DNA from: Fluviispira vulneris | GTDB lineage: Bacteria; Bdellovibrionota_B; Oligoflexia; Silvanigrellales; Silvanigrellaceae | DNA: 64,000 bases | Reading direction: 5' to 3' | Assembly (NCBI RefSeq): GCF_014281055.1 | Contig: NZ_JACRSE010000001.1 | Location: forward strand, 124,001 to 188,000 | Part shown: positions 17,021-26,062 of the stretch, piece after piece | How the letters are laid out: each line of letters starts with the position of its first letter | How positions within the stretch are numbered: position 1 is the first letter of the stretch | Translations under genes and position numbers: made by a program | Notes under the pieces: model-generated | Seen by the model: the letters and a program-made list of their open reading frames with translations, nothing else | Told to the model about the DNA's origin: nothing | Database searches by the model: none

Positions 17021-17857
17021 TTATTTTAGCATTTTTGCTATATCATCTAAGATTATTTCCGCCGCTTGCATAGACAATTGTGTATCTGCATCTGAGCAAG
17101 CTTCGGTGGGATTGGGGTGAACTTCCATAAAAATTCCATCAACCCCTATAGCCATAGCGGCCCGTACGAGCGGATGCACCATATGACGTAGGCCGGAGGA
17201 TTTACCATTCCCTGCACCAGGCAATTGAACTGAGTGAGTCGCATCGAAAACGACAGCATGACCTAGGGTATGCATTTCGACAAGATTTCTAAAATCTACC
17301 ACGAGATTATTATAGCCAAAACACGTGCCACGTTCGACTAAAATAATTTTTGGATTGCCACATTTTTCAACGAATTGAGCGATTTCCAGCATTTCTTCTG
17401 CAGAAGTCCATTGTCCTTTTTTAATTTGCACAGTTTTTCCAGTGGAAGCTGCTGCTAAAAGGAGATCTTTTTGTTTGCAAAGAAAAGCGGGTATTTGAAC
17501 AATATCAACAACTTTACCAGCTTCGATCGCTTGTTCCGCAGTGTGCACATCCGTGAGAATTGGAACTTTGAGTTCACTGCGAAGTTCTTGCAGCCACTCG
17601 AGTCCTTGTTTGACACCTGGTCCGCGGATACTTTTTGCACTGGTTCTATTTGCTTTGTCATAGCTGCTTTTAAATATATAAGGGAGATCGAGTTCTGCAC
17701 ATTTATTTTTAAGGAATTGAGCGACTGCAAAGCCGATTTCTCTGTTTTCAAACATACAAGGACCTGCCATAATGACAGGTCGTTTGCGGCTTAGTTGAAT
17801 ATCACGGGTGATACTCCCATCCCAATTTCCTGGAAATATGTCTTGTTTAACAGTCAT
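17021..17857 (-). CDS. kdsA: 3-deoxy-8-phosphooctulonate (KDO-8-P) synthase
   Basis: 278 residues, normal length. It condenses phosphoenolpyruvate with arabinose 5-phosphate in KDO synthesis for lipopolysaccharide. Diagnostic motifs are MAGPCMFENREIG, KSSYDKANRTS, DVHTAEQA, IPAFLCKQKDLL, KKGQW, ERGTCFGYNNLVVD, FDATHSVQLPG and EVHPNP. The Cys in the GPC motif region and Asn in KANRTS are as expected; the metal-dependence class cannot be called safely from these motifs alone. AGGA precedes ATG 17857. It lies 2 bp downstream of a degenerate paralogue and is probably translated from the same mRNA as that gene and the PilZ gene. Confidence 0.96.
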   Translation of the reverse strand: MTVKQDIFPGNWDGSITRDIQLSRKRPVIMAGPCMFENREIGFAVAQFLKNKCAELDLPYIFKSSYDKANRTSAKSIRGPGVKQGLEWLQELRSELKVPILTDVHTAEQAIEAGKVVDIVQIPAFLCKQKDLLLAAASTGKTVQIKKGQWTSAEEMLEIAQFVEKCGNPKIILVERGTCFGYNNLVVDFRNLVEMHTLGHAVVFDATHSVQLPGAGNGKSSGLRHMVHPLVRAAMAIGVDGIFMEVHPNPTEACSDADTQLSMQAAEIILDDIAKMLK

Positions 17858-17859
17858 TT

Positions 17860-18555
17860 TTAGTTTCCTACTGTGTATTTTAAGGCTTGGTCTGTGGAAA
17901 TTGCACCTTTGCCATATGATTTTACGACATAAAAAGAGGCTCCAAGCGCTTTCCCTGTGCGCACAAAAGCTTGAATAAAATCAGTGTCGCTCAGCCATTG
18001 TGGACGATGCGTATATGTCTGACCTTCAGGTGACAAGAGATCACTCAAATGAATACCTATTTTTTTGCCTGTTTTTTGCATAAGGAAGAGCACTCTGGGG
18101 TCTAAAACGGAATCTGAATAACCATTTGCCGTTCCACAGTCTACAAGAGCCACATCAGCATTTTTCAATTTTTCAACAATTCGGACAACATCGATAGGAG
18201 CAAGAAAGCAGCCCCGTTCGACAACCAAGGGAAGATGTGAGTGTGCAGCTGCTTCGAGAATGTCACTTTGACGGCATAACTCGCCTGGAATATAGAGGAA
18301 ATTTGCATATTGAGCTGCAATTTCAATCTCTTGCGCTGAACTTACGAGAGCGCCAAAGGGACGCTGAGTGGAGGATTTAGCTTTTTTTAGTAAATCTCGA
18401 CTCTGTTCTTCTAAATGATCTTTGGATGAATGATTCGTAAGGATTTTCCATTGGGGAAAGTCATAAACAGGGAAAACGGATTCATGCAGAGAAGTGCTGC
18501 TCAATTCAAACCCGATTTCGAGAATAAAATTATTACTAGAACTAAAAAATGACAT
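17860..18555 (-). CDS. KdsA-like pseudoenzyme (degenerate paralogue)
   Basis: About 231 residues from ATG 18555, with GGGAG 8 nt upstream; a TTG start at 18570 is less likely. The central part aligns by eye with KdsA: FLYIPGELCRQSDILEAAA matches IPAFLCKQKDLLLAAA, VERGCF matches IKKGQW, and DCGTANGYSDSVLDPRVLFLM matches ERGTCFGYNNLVVDFRNLVEM. Residues needed for catalysis are lost. The GPC motif is absent, the KKGQW lysine is changed to Glu/Arg, DVHT becomes ALVSS and DATHSVQ becomes HLSDLLS. It is therefore a diverged copy of its neighbour, most likely structural or regulatory. Two base pairs separate it from kdsA. Confidence 0.75.
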   Translation of the reverse strand: MSFFSSSNNFILEIGFELSSTSLHESVFPVYDFPQWKILTNHSSKDHLEEQSRDLLKKAKSSTQRPFGALVSSAQEIEIAAQYANFLYIPGELCRQSDILEAAAHSHLPLVVERGCFLAPIDVVRIVEKLKNADVALVDCGTANGYSDSVLDPRVLFLMQKTGKKIGIHLSDLLSPEGQTYTHRPQWLSDTDFIQAFVRTGKALGASFYVVKSYGKGAISTDQALKYTVGN

Positions 18556-18570
18556 TCTAAAGTCTCCCAA

Positions 18571-18996
18571 TTAGGAAGCTTTTTCATTGTCATGAGAAAG
18601 GTTTGTTTCGCTTCCTTGATTCAATTCATCTTCCGTTTGGCGTAATTTTGCAAGCTTTTGTATGAGTTTTTCTAGCACTATTGCATGCTCACCTTTTGGA
18701 TGTATGTAAAATCCTCCAGCCCGTTGCAATTCTTCATCAAACCATTTGACTGTAACTTTAAGTTTTAAAATTTTTGATTCGTCGATATGAAATTGTTCAA
18801 TTGGGATTTTGAGCTGCAGCTCATTGCCATTTTTTAAATGCACTTTTTTTACAAATTCTATTTTGAAGCCATTCCAAGAGAGATCGAGTAGTATAGCCTT
18901 TACTTTTTTGAGTGGGATCCATTTGGTCTTTCGCACTTCAATAACGATGGCGGTACTGTATCGGGGTTCTTTACGTTTTGGTGCATCTTCGGACAT
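18571..18996 (-). CDS. PilZ domain protein (c-di-GMP receptor candidate)
   Basis: About 141 residues from ATG 18996, which has AAGGTG 5-6 nt upstream; in-frame GTG codons just before it are alternatives. PilZ motifs are present: a basic KRKEPRYS (RxxxR-like, about residues 8-15) and DLSWNGFKIEF (D/NxSxxG, about 48-58), then a six-stranded barrel pattern ending GGFYIHP. PilZ domains bind cyclic di-GMP through these motifs. The second Arg is replaced or shifted, so binding should be checked. The gene leads the KdsA-like and kdsA genes with short gaps, hinting that surface glycolipid synthesis may be tied to c-di-GMP signalling. Confidence 0.75.
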   Translation of the reverse strand: MSEDAPKRKEPRYSTAIVIEVRKTKWIPLKKVKAILLDLSWNGFKIEFVKKVHLKNGNELQLKIPIEQFHIDESKILKLKVTVKWFDEELQRAGGFYIHPKGEHAIVLEKLIQKLAKLRQTEDELNQGSETNLSHDNEKAS

Positions 18997-19047
18997 TGCC
19001 ACCACCTTATTTCAAAATGGTATTATAAAAATATCTTATATATTAAT

Positions 19048-21072
19048 TTATATCTCTTCTCTCCAAAGGATGCGCGTCAAAAATTGTTCAAAACATAACA
19101 AAGCGAGCGCCAAGGCCAAAAGCCACGGAAATGCATTTAAAAGGGGAACTTTTTCAATCACAGCTGTATTTTCTTTTACAACTTCTTCTTTTTGAGTGAA
19201 TGTAGCTACATTTTCAAATAAAAATGGATTATCATATTTTTCCATTCGTTTTGCAGTTTGTGGAAATATAGGCCAATTTCCAAATTTTAATATACTCTTA
19301 TCACTTTTTTCTTGACCAAGTGCCATTTCAACTACAGTGCTGCTGAGATTGTTGCCATTTTGTAATTGAACGATTGAACTTATGGGTGAGTTAAACTCAA
19401 TAATTTCTTTATTTAGTTTTTGCAAAGATAAAGTCGATCCACTTAAGTTTTTATTTGCATTCGTTATAAGATAAATAGTTTTTCCAAGTTGAATCCCACC
19501 GCGGCTGCGTATATCGATTGAATTTTCATCAGCATAAAGGCGTGGCCCTAGAATATCTGGTGCTCGGATTCCACTGTCTTGCCTTCTTTGTAGAAATTCA
19601 ATGAGCCAATTAAAAATTGTTTCACTACTATCTGCATTACGCATTCTAATTGCATTTTCATTGCTTTTAATAAGTTTTTCTTGCACATAGCCAGTTAACC
19701 AATCTCCCGCAAGAAAACTAAGAACAATTCCTTTTTGCACAGGCATTGCAAGTAAAATGGGATGATTTCCCTCTTTCGTTTTAGCTAAAATAACAGCTTC
19801 TTTTTTTGGTTTACAATCAATTGCCGTTGCATGAGTGACAATATTATCAAGGCTGCGAGAGAAATTAGAATTATTTATAAAATCAGTGTCATTTGCTGCC
19901 CAGTGATAAGTTTTTTCCATATCCCATTTTGGAATATTTTCACAGGGAAATAAAGATTTAATAGATTGACTTTCACTTAAAAAACTCAATGGGCCAGCTT
20001 GGATGAAAAGGCGACCACCATTGTAAACATATTTGACCAAGTTTTCAGATTCTTTTTCTCCTAAGTAAGTATCAAATAAAAAATTCTGAGCAACAATACC
20101 ATGAAAATTCTGTAACTCTGAGCCAAATAATTTATCTGCAGGGAATTCTATCAGTGAAAGTTGAGAACTTGGAATACTTTGATCGCTGTTTATTTCACGT
20201 AAGATATAATAGCTTAAAAGATCGAGATTGGGCCAAAATTTTAATTTTTGTCTTAAAGTTCTTAAACTCCAATCTGGGCCTACAGCAATATGTAATAAAG
20301 TTGTCTTAGAATAGACTACTTGTACAGAAGTGCTTGCTGAATTTAAGGGGGGATGAGCTAGGGGGGAGTTAATATCAGCAGTGATAACTTGTGTACCTGT
20401 TTTTGCAAAATTTATTGGAATATCGAAGGATTGACGAATAAGATTATTTTCAGGGACCGATAATTCTACTGTTTTAGAATTTAAAAAAGAATTACCTGAA
20501 TGGAGAGTAATTTCAATTTTAATTTTTTTATTTGCGTTTGCTTTACCGATAAGAGAAACTGTGGCAATGCTTTCTTCACCTAAGAAACTTATTTTTGGAA
20601 TGAATATATCAGAAATGAGTACATATTCACCTTCTGTTTTTGCTTCTGTTGGAATTATTCTATCAAGTGGGATGTAAAATAAACGTTTTTCTTTATAAGC
20701 AGAAGTTTCTTTTAAAGAACTATTAAACTTTAAAGCATTTTCTCCATATAAATGTGCATTGGATAAAATAACAATTTGACCTCTTAGCTTGTCAATTTGC
20801 TGAAGCAAATCTTCAAAATCTTGCACAGGAGTGTTAGACTTTTTACCAAATGAATTAAAATGTATATCTATATCATTCGAAAAAAAATTTGTGATCATTT
20901 TTTTTATTTTGGCTTTATCATCATATTTAAAGTTGAGATCAGACGGATGTAAAACTTGAAGATGCATGAGAGAAATATTGTTTTCTCTCTTATCAATAAA
21001 TGGAAATATAAGTGGAATAAATAAAAATAAAATAATTAATAAACGGATGCCATATATTGTTGTTTTTTTCAT
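19048..21072 (-). CDS. Membrane protein with glutamine-amidotransferase-like fold (Bat-type operon)
   Basis: 674 residues. An N-terminal helix (about 9-28) and a C-terminal helix (about 643-662, FPWLLALALALLCFEQFL) suggest a large extracytoplasmic middle portion. That part has beta-sandwich-like stretches (about 160-250) and a class I amidotransferase-like region around 330-480, including GGRLFIQAGPLSFLSES and HPILLAMPVQKGIVLSFLAGDW. Such proteins sit beside DUF58 and DUF4159 proteins in Bat/MoxR-linked loci. Its ATG overlaps the stop of the DUF4159-like gene by 4 bp, so translation is coupled. No catalytic Cys-His pair is obvious. Confidence 0.55.
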   Translation of the reverse strand: MKKTTIYGIRLLIILFLFIPLIFPFIDKRENNISLMHLQVLHPSDLNFKYDDKAKIKKMITNFFSNDIDIHFNSFGKKSNTPVQDFEDLLQQIDKLRGQIVILSNAHLYGENALKFNSSLKETSAYKEKRLFYIPLDRIIPTEAKTEGEYVLISDIFIPKISFLGEESIATVSLIGKANANKKIKIEITLHSGNSFLNSKTVELSVPENNLIRQSFDIPINFAKTGTQVITADINSPLAHPPLNSASTSVQVVYSKTTLLHIAVGPDWSLRTLRQKLKFWPNLDLLSYYILREINSDQSIPSSQLSLIEFPADKLFGSELQNFHGIVAQNFLFDTYLGEKESENLVKYVYNGGRLFIQAGPLSFLSESQSIKSLFPCENIPKWDMEKTYHWAANDTDFINNSNFSRSLDNIVTHATAIDCKPKKEAVILAKTKEGNHPILLAMPVQKGIVLSFLAGDWLTGYVQEKLIKSNENAIRMRNADSSETIFNWLIEFLQRRQDSGIRAPDILGPRLYADENSIDIRSRGGIQLGKTIYLITNANKNLSGSTLSLQKLNKEIIEFNSPISSIVQLQNGNNLSSTVVEMALGQEKSDKSILKFGNWPIFPQTAKRMEKYDNPFLFENVATFTQKEEVVKENTAVIEKVPLLNAFPWLLALALALLCFEQFLTRILWREEI

Positions 21073-23693
21073 GGCTCTAATCCTAAATTGCGAATTCTAT
21101 TTAATATCTCAGGTAATTGGAGCTGATCTTCTTTATAATCTGTTGTGAGAAAAGAATACATTATATTAATAAAACTTCTTAATTTATAATCTAAATTATT
21201 TTTAAAGCAATCATCTCCTGAAGAGAAAAATCGAGCATCGGTAAAAAGAGCGTAAGGTGCTTGTGCATTTATTTTCTTTTTTAGCATAAGAACTTTCGTT
21301 GAATCGTTTATACAGCCATTTAATGTATTTAATAAATAAAAGCTACGATAAAACATACCTCGTTTTGGTGGAGATTCCCACTCTAATCCTGTCCCAATAT
21401 CATCTAATTCAAAAAAAAGACTTGGGAATAATTTTGTTCCTTCAACAATAAAGATACCCCCATTCGATAGATGTTCAATTAATGATTTTTTTGAGAGAAG
21501 AGAAACATTATCAGTCCACCAGATTTCAGCTTCACCTGGATTACAGGCTGCAGGAATGAGATTTTTTGGAATATTTATTGTTCCCCGTCGAATAAGTGCA
21601 TTTCTAAATTTTTCATAATTAATTTCAACATTTTTTGGAATATCTTGAGAGCACCAGGCTATTTTAAACGGAATATTTTCAGGATCAACATTACGTGGTA
21701 AGTTTTTTCCACCATAAAAAAGTGGTATATTGAAGCGTTGAGAGTCATTATTGTCAATTTCTTGAGCAAAAACTTTTTTTGGATTAGTTGCTAATAAGAT
21801 AAAGCCAAAATAAATGAGAGCTACTTTCTTGGGCTTTTTCCATAGCCAAAATAAAAGAAAAACAGTAATAATAGCTATTATTACTTCTAAAATTTTTGGA
21901 CTATATTTTTCTTCATTTTTATTAACCATATGAAGATTTGATTCTGTAAATTTCATAGAAAATTCTTCAGGAGAAAGAAAAATTTGTTGTGAATCAAAGA
22001 CAGAAGTTTGGATTAAAACCCAATTTTTCCCATTTGCTATTTTATATAAACCCGAGGAAAAATGTTCTGCTGTTTTAAAATTTAAATTTTTAAGGTCCAA
22101 GATGTCTGTAAATTTTACTGAGGTATTTAATCCAGATTCTTCTAAACTTTCTTGAAGTTTATTTGCATCATCAAGTATAACTTTTGTGAAAGATAAATTT
22201 GACTTTTTTACTGTATTCGCTACGTCAAACCAGAAATTCGTCCAGCCCCTTGATCTTCCAAGCTCACCATTGGGAGTGGCAGTTGTGGTTCGCAAATAAA
22301 AGAAGGGCAATGATGACGATTTCCAAGCTAATGGAGTACCGTCTGTTGCGATAAAAAATGTTTTAAATTTACCTTTATATTCGAGTTTTTCACCTGGAAT
22401 TAAATGACCAATTTCAGCAGAAGGCGGAGGGGGCAAAAGAACAATGGGAACGGGATATGCTCCGCTATCAAGTTGAACAGGTGACTTTTTTACTTCACCA
22501 TTTTCACTATTAAAAAGAGAGCTGCCCACATAAATAAGAGTGTCGAAATTAGCATCAAAACCTTGCGGGGTCCAAAATTTAAAATCATTATTCATGAGGG
22601 AAATTATTTCATTTGTAATGGGAACAATCCAAAGCGCAGGGTTACGAAACTTCCATGCATCATTTTCAGTTACTGTTTCTTTCTGAATATTTAGACATTT
22701 CTTTTCTATAAATTCATTGTTAAAAAAATTAATCAAACTTCTTAAGCTTGAAAATGGATCAAGTTCAATAGCGCCAGGAAAGCGATCTGTGCATACAATA
22801 AAGAGCGGTAAATCATTTTTATTTTTCTTAGCAGTTAAATTATCATAAAAAGTATCTCCAAAGTGCAAAGTACTTAAATAAAAATGAGGTCTAGCTTCAG
22901 CCGGAATTTTAGAAATTATTGGGTCAAAATGAATAAAATCACTTTTATTTTCAAATTTTTCATTCCATAAATATGATAGTTCAGTTGGGATGATTTCTTT
23001 CTCATCATCTTTTAAAATTTGTGAAGGTGACGATTTTCTTAAATATGCTGAGCTAAAGAAATTTTTAAGAGTGAGAATTCCTTGTAAACTTTCAAATTTT
23101 CCGTCGGATAAAACAATTATTTTGCTTTTATTATTAGAAAATAAACTATTTTCTTTAATAATTTTTGCAACTTTATCTGTTTGAATGGATTGTATAAAAG
23201 GTGAAGGTAACTTATTGTTTTCTGATTCTAGAAATTCTTTAATTTTTGTTTTTGATTCTAAGGGTACTATTTTGTAATATATATTTATTTCACCATTTTT
23301 TATAGTAAAGTTATTTTCGAGCCCAAAATTGTTATAGCTGAGTGAAAGTATTTTTTCAGCTTCATCGCTAGGGTTAAAATTATCTTGTTTCCTCGATATT
23401 TTTGCGCTCAATGAGGGGTCGAGCCATACTAATCCTGTATTGTTTTGTTTCTCTATGCTTTTTGGCATATCCTTTGGGTAATAAATATAAGCAAAAGAAC
23501 TTGTAATTAATATTATTAGAACAACAGGTATAGCGGGCGGTTTTTTAAGAATAATATTATTATTGATAATAAATTTATTTTTTTTCCCTAGGAACCATGA
23601 AGGTATCTCTCTTTTTTTTGAGTTTTTGACTCTAAAAAAAAGAACAAAAATCGTGATAAATGAGACGCAAATTGATAATAAAATAATCAGCAT
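21069..23693 (-). CDS. BatA-like membrane protein with C-terminal DUF4159-like domain
   Basis: 874 residues. Two N-terminal helices (about 1-18 and 52-70) with WFLGKKNKF between them resemble the BatA N-terminus. A VWA-like region follows (LVWLDPSLSAKISRK; IIVLSDGKF), but the metal-binding DxSxS is not intact. A second membrane segment lies near residues 597-615. The C-terminus (about 670-870) looks like DUF4159: SLIEHLSNGGIFIVEGTK, then LDDIGTGLEW and SFYLLNTLNGC. DUF4159 proteins are usually encoded next to DUF58 and amidotransferase-like proteins, as here. The cellular role of the family is uncertain (aerotolerance or envelope chaperone-like). Confidence 0.55.
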   Translation of the reverse strand: MLIILLSICVSFITIFVLFFRVKNSKKREIPSWFLGKKNKFIINNNIILKKPPAIPVVLIILITSSFAYIYYPKDMPKSIEKQNNTGLVWLDPSLSAKISRKQDNFNPSDEAEKILSLSYNNFGLENNFTIKNGEINIYYKIVPLESKTKIKEFLESENNKLPSPFIQSIQTDKVAKIIKENSLFSNNKSKIIVLSDGKFESLQGILTLKNFFSSAYLRKSSPSQILKDDEKEIIPTELSYLWNEKFENKSDFIHFDPIISKIPAEARPHFYLSTLHFGDTFYDNLTAKKNKNDLPLFIVCTDRFPGAIELDPFSSLRSLINFFNNEFIEKKCLNIQKETVTENDAWKFRNPALWIVPITNEIISLMNNDFKFWTPQGFDANFDTLIYVGSSLFNSENGEVKKSPVQLDSGAYPVPIVLLPPPPSAEIGHLIPGEKLEYKGKFKTFFIATDGTPLAWKSSSLPFFYLRTTTATPNGELGRSRGWTNFWFDVANTVKKSNLSFTKVILDDANKLQESLEESGLNTSVKFTDILDLKNLNFKTAEHFSSGLYKIANGKNWVLIQTSVFDSQQIFLSPEEFSMKFTESNLHMVNKNEEKYSPKILEVIIAIITVFLLFWLWKKPKKVALIYFGFILLATNPKKVFAQEIDNNDSQRFNIPLFYGGKNLPRNVDPENIPFKIAWCSQDIPKNVEINYEKFRNALIRRGTINIPKNLIPAACNPGEAEIWWTDNVSLLSKKSLIEHLSNGGIFIVEGTKLFPSLFFELDDIGTGLEWESPPKRGMFYRSFYLLNTLNGCINDSTKVLMLKKKINAQAPYALFTDARFFSSGDDCFKNNLDYKLRSFINIMYSFLTTDYKEDQLQLPEILNRIRNLGLEP

Positions 23694-23695
23694 GT

Positions 23696-24562
23696 TTATT
23701 TATTCCTAAGATTATTTTTAATAATAAATTGAATAAATTCGCTTAGATTATCATGAGGATTGATTACTTGAACGATGCTTTTACTTTCAAGAGCTTTATT
23801 TTTAAAATAATTAATTTGATTTCTAGAGTTTATTTGATATTCGCTGCCACTAAAATAATATGTGCTTTTAGATGAATCATTCTTTTCCCATGGAATGAGT
23901 TCTTCGATTGTGCTATTTATATTATCTTTAATAGGATATTCAAGAGGATCGCGGGTTATAAAAAAAACACATTGTTTTAGGTGCATATAATTTATAAGTT
24001 GTAAAGCATTTTCTGCAGCTGCAAAGGGTTCAGTCGCGTCAAATAAAAGATCGGTTATAATGTAAATATAATCGGCTGAGATCAATCTTTTATTATGGAG
24101 AAGTGCTCCTGAAAAAAGATCATTGTCATAAATAGGAAAAATGTCAAAAGAATGTGCAAGGCTGCGATGTGCTTCTTCTAAAATAGCAGTGATACCAATA
24201 GCAAGTTGACCTTTATTGATAAGGGTTTTTTCAGACTGATAAAGCATATTATCATAGCAATGAAACAGAACAACAACTCGTTGCCTACCTTGCCCATAAT
24301 CGGTTCGTGTTAATAAATTTTGTGTTTTTATAAAATGATTTTTTGAAATAGCAGAAATGGGATCGCCCTTTTCGAAAGGTTTTATTGTTATTCCCAATCG
24401 TGAAGGTAAGTTTCTGCGATTGAGATCATTCGCAGAAAAAACGCCACCAAATAAATTACGCAAATGCGCCCTTATATAAAAAGGAAGGGCACGCGAAGGC
24501 TGTTGGCAAGGCCAATATTTTTTTTCGCTTGGAAAAACGCTGCAAATTTTTTCAAAATTCAT
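23696..24562 (-). CDS. DUF58-like protein (diverged)
   Basis: 288 residues from ATG 24562 with GAGGA close upstream. The pattern RNLPSRLGITIKPFEKGDP followed by KTQNLLTRTDYGQGRQRVVV and LFHCYDN resembles the central DUF58 motif (R-x-Y-x-x-G-D, R-x-I-D-W, then a VWA-like strand). The Asp-Trp of the classic motif is replaced by SKNHF. The second half has YIYIITDLLFDATEPFAAAE, similar to the VWA-like fold in DUF58. It is the first gene of a tight three-gene operon with the BatA/DUF4159-like and amidotransferase-like genes. The usual partner, a MoxR AAA+ ATPase, is not in this window. Confidence 0.5.
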   Translation of the reverse strand: MNFEKICSVFPSEKKYWPCQQPSRALPFYIRAHLRNLFGGVFSANDLNRRNLPSRLGITIKPFEKGDPISAISKNHFIKTQNLLTRTDYGQGRQRVVVLFHCYDNMLYQSEKTLINKGQLAIGITAILEEAHRSLAHSFDIFPIYDNDLFSGALLHNKRLISADYIYIITDLLFDATEPFAAAENALQLINYMHLKQCVFFITRDPLEYPIKDNINSTIEELIPWEKNDSSKSTYYFSGSEYQINSRNQINYFKNKALESKSIVQVINPHDNLSEFIQFIIKNNLRNK

Positions 24563-24717
24563 TTTTCCTCTTGTCTTTGTTTTTTTCTTTGATTTAAAGA
24601 CAAATTTATTATCTCTCGTACAAATATTATGATAACAGAGAATTTATGAAATGGGCAATTTTACAAAATAGATTTCTATTTTGTCTTTTCATGTTAGGAC
24701 TAAGAGAGGTGAAAGCC

Positions 24718-26022
24718 ATGAAGCCTGAACTTTTAAAGTGTTTAAATTTAGCTGAGGGCAGAGAATTTGAAAATCCTATCGATGTCATCGATGAAATACG
24801 CAATGCACAGACAAATATTATTTGTAAGTATATGCAGCCAAGTCCTTTGCGTAGGTCAGATTGGTTAAGTGACATAACCGGAGGGGATATTTGGCTAAAG
24901 CTGGAATCCTTAAATCCAAATGGGTCTTTTAAAGTTCGTGGTGCACTCACTGCCGTTGCAAATATTATAGCGAAACAAAAAAATAAAAAAGTTAAGGTTT
25001 GCGCAGCTTCTGCAGGCAATCATGCGCAAGGAATTGCTTTTGCTGCAAAGAACTTAGGATGTGAAGCGCATATATTTTTACCGAAATATGCACCCTTGGT
25101 CAAAAGAGATGCGACCGAGAAATTAGGTGCCCAAATTTATTTGATCGGCGACAATTTAGAGGAAGCATTTGAAGCCGCCTTAGTCTTTTCTGAAAAAGAG
25201 AACGCACATTTTATTCATGCTTATAACAATTATGACATTATTATTGGTCAAGCCACTTGTGCCTATGAAGCTCTTTTACAGCTTTCCGATATTTCAAAAA
25301 CCCCATTTGGTGAGTTAGATTTTTTTTCCTGTAGTATTGGCGGCGGCGGTTTAGCAGCGGGTGCAGGATTGGTTTTAAAAGCATTGACAAAAGCCAATGT
25401 TGTTGGAATTGAGCAGGAATATTATAACTCGGCAATCAAAAGCTTTAAAAACAAAAGTCAAACAGCGAGTGAAAAAGCTCCGCATGCGACTATTGCCGAT
25501 GGGATTGCTGTCGGTATGATCGGGAATTTAAATTATAATTATATGACGCGCTTTGTTGAGAATTTAAGCACAGTGTCCGATGACACTATTGTAAAAGCAA
25601 TTCTCGGCTTATGTGAACAAGAACGCATCCTTTCTGAAGGAGCAGGGGCAGCTGCTGTCGCAGATATGCTTAAGCGTCCTGATTTTTATAAAGGGAAGCG
25701 GGTCATTGCCTGTATAAGTGGTGGGAATATTGATCCCCAATTGCTTACCCGTGTTATTACCCGTGGCTTAAATATTACGGGGCGTGTGTTAAGAGTGAGC
25801 GTTTGTGTGAGTGATCGACCTGGTGGACTCAAGAGGCTGCTCGAATGTGTTTCATCACTTGAGGGAAATGTAGTCGATCTCATTCATGATCGTACATATA
25901 GCGAAGTGAGTGTAGGTGACGTAGATGTCGAACTTTCATTGGAGACTCGTAATTCTGAGCATCAGTATTCATTGCTGGAGAAGCTAGAAGAAGCAGGTTT
26001 TAAACCTAGAATGAGAAACTAG
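24718..26022 (+). CDS. ilvA: Threonine ammonia-lyase (threonine deaminase)
   Basis: 434 residues from ATG 24718 (AGAGAGGTG about 7 nt upstream); an earlier ATG at 24646 adds a poor 24-residue extension. The PLP-binding lysine is in NPNGSFKVRGAL, followed by ASAGNHAQGIAFAAK and the glycine loop SIGGGGLAAGAG. The C-terminal ACT-like regulatory domain (about 350-430) starts VLRVSVCVSDRPGGL. The enzyme converts threonine to 2-oxobutyrate and ammonia for isoleucine synthesis or catabolism. Length and a single ACT domain fit the shorter family, so biosynthetic and degradative roles are both possible. It is followed after 40 bp by the ferredoxin-NADP reductase gene. Confidence 0.9.
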   Translation: MKPELLKCLNLAEGREFENPIDVIDEIRNAQTNIICKYMQPSPLRRSDWLSDITGGDIWLKLESLNPNGSFKVRGALTAVANIIAKQKNKKVKVCAASAGNHAQGIAFAAKNLGCEAHIFLPKYAPLVKRDATEKLGAQIYLIGDNLEEAFEAALVFSEKENAHFIHAYNNYDIIIGQATCAYEALLQLSDISKTPFGELDFFSCSIGGGGLAAGAGLVLKALTKANVVGIEQEYYNSAIKSFKNKSQTASEKAPHATIADGIAVGMIGNLNYNYMTRFVENLSTVSDDTIVKAILGLCEQERILSEGAGAAAVADMLKRPDFYKGKRVIACISGGNIDPQLLTRVITRGLNITGRVLRVSVCVSDRPGGLKRLLECVSSLEGNVVDLIHDRTYSEVSVGDVDVELSLETRNSEHQYSLLEKLEEAGFKPRMRN

Positions 26023-26062
26023 TGGGATTGAAATTGGTTATTGTGTTTGAGGAGGAATCGTT

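Noticed and set aside
24646-24717. Upstream ATG for threonine deaminase
   Set aside because: The extra 24 residues are not conserved; AGAGAGGTG sits before ATG 24718.
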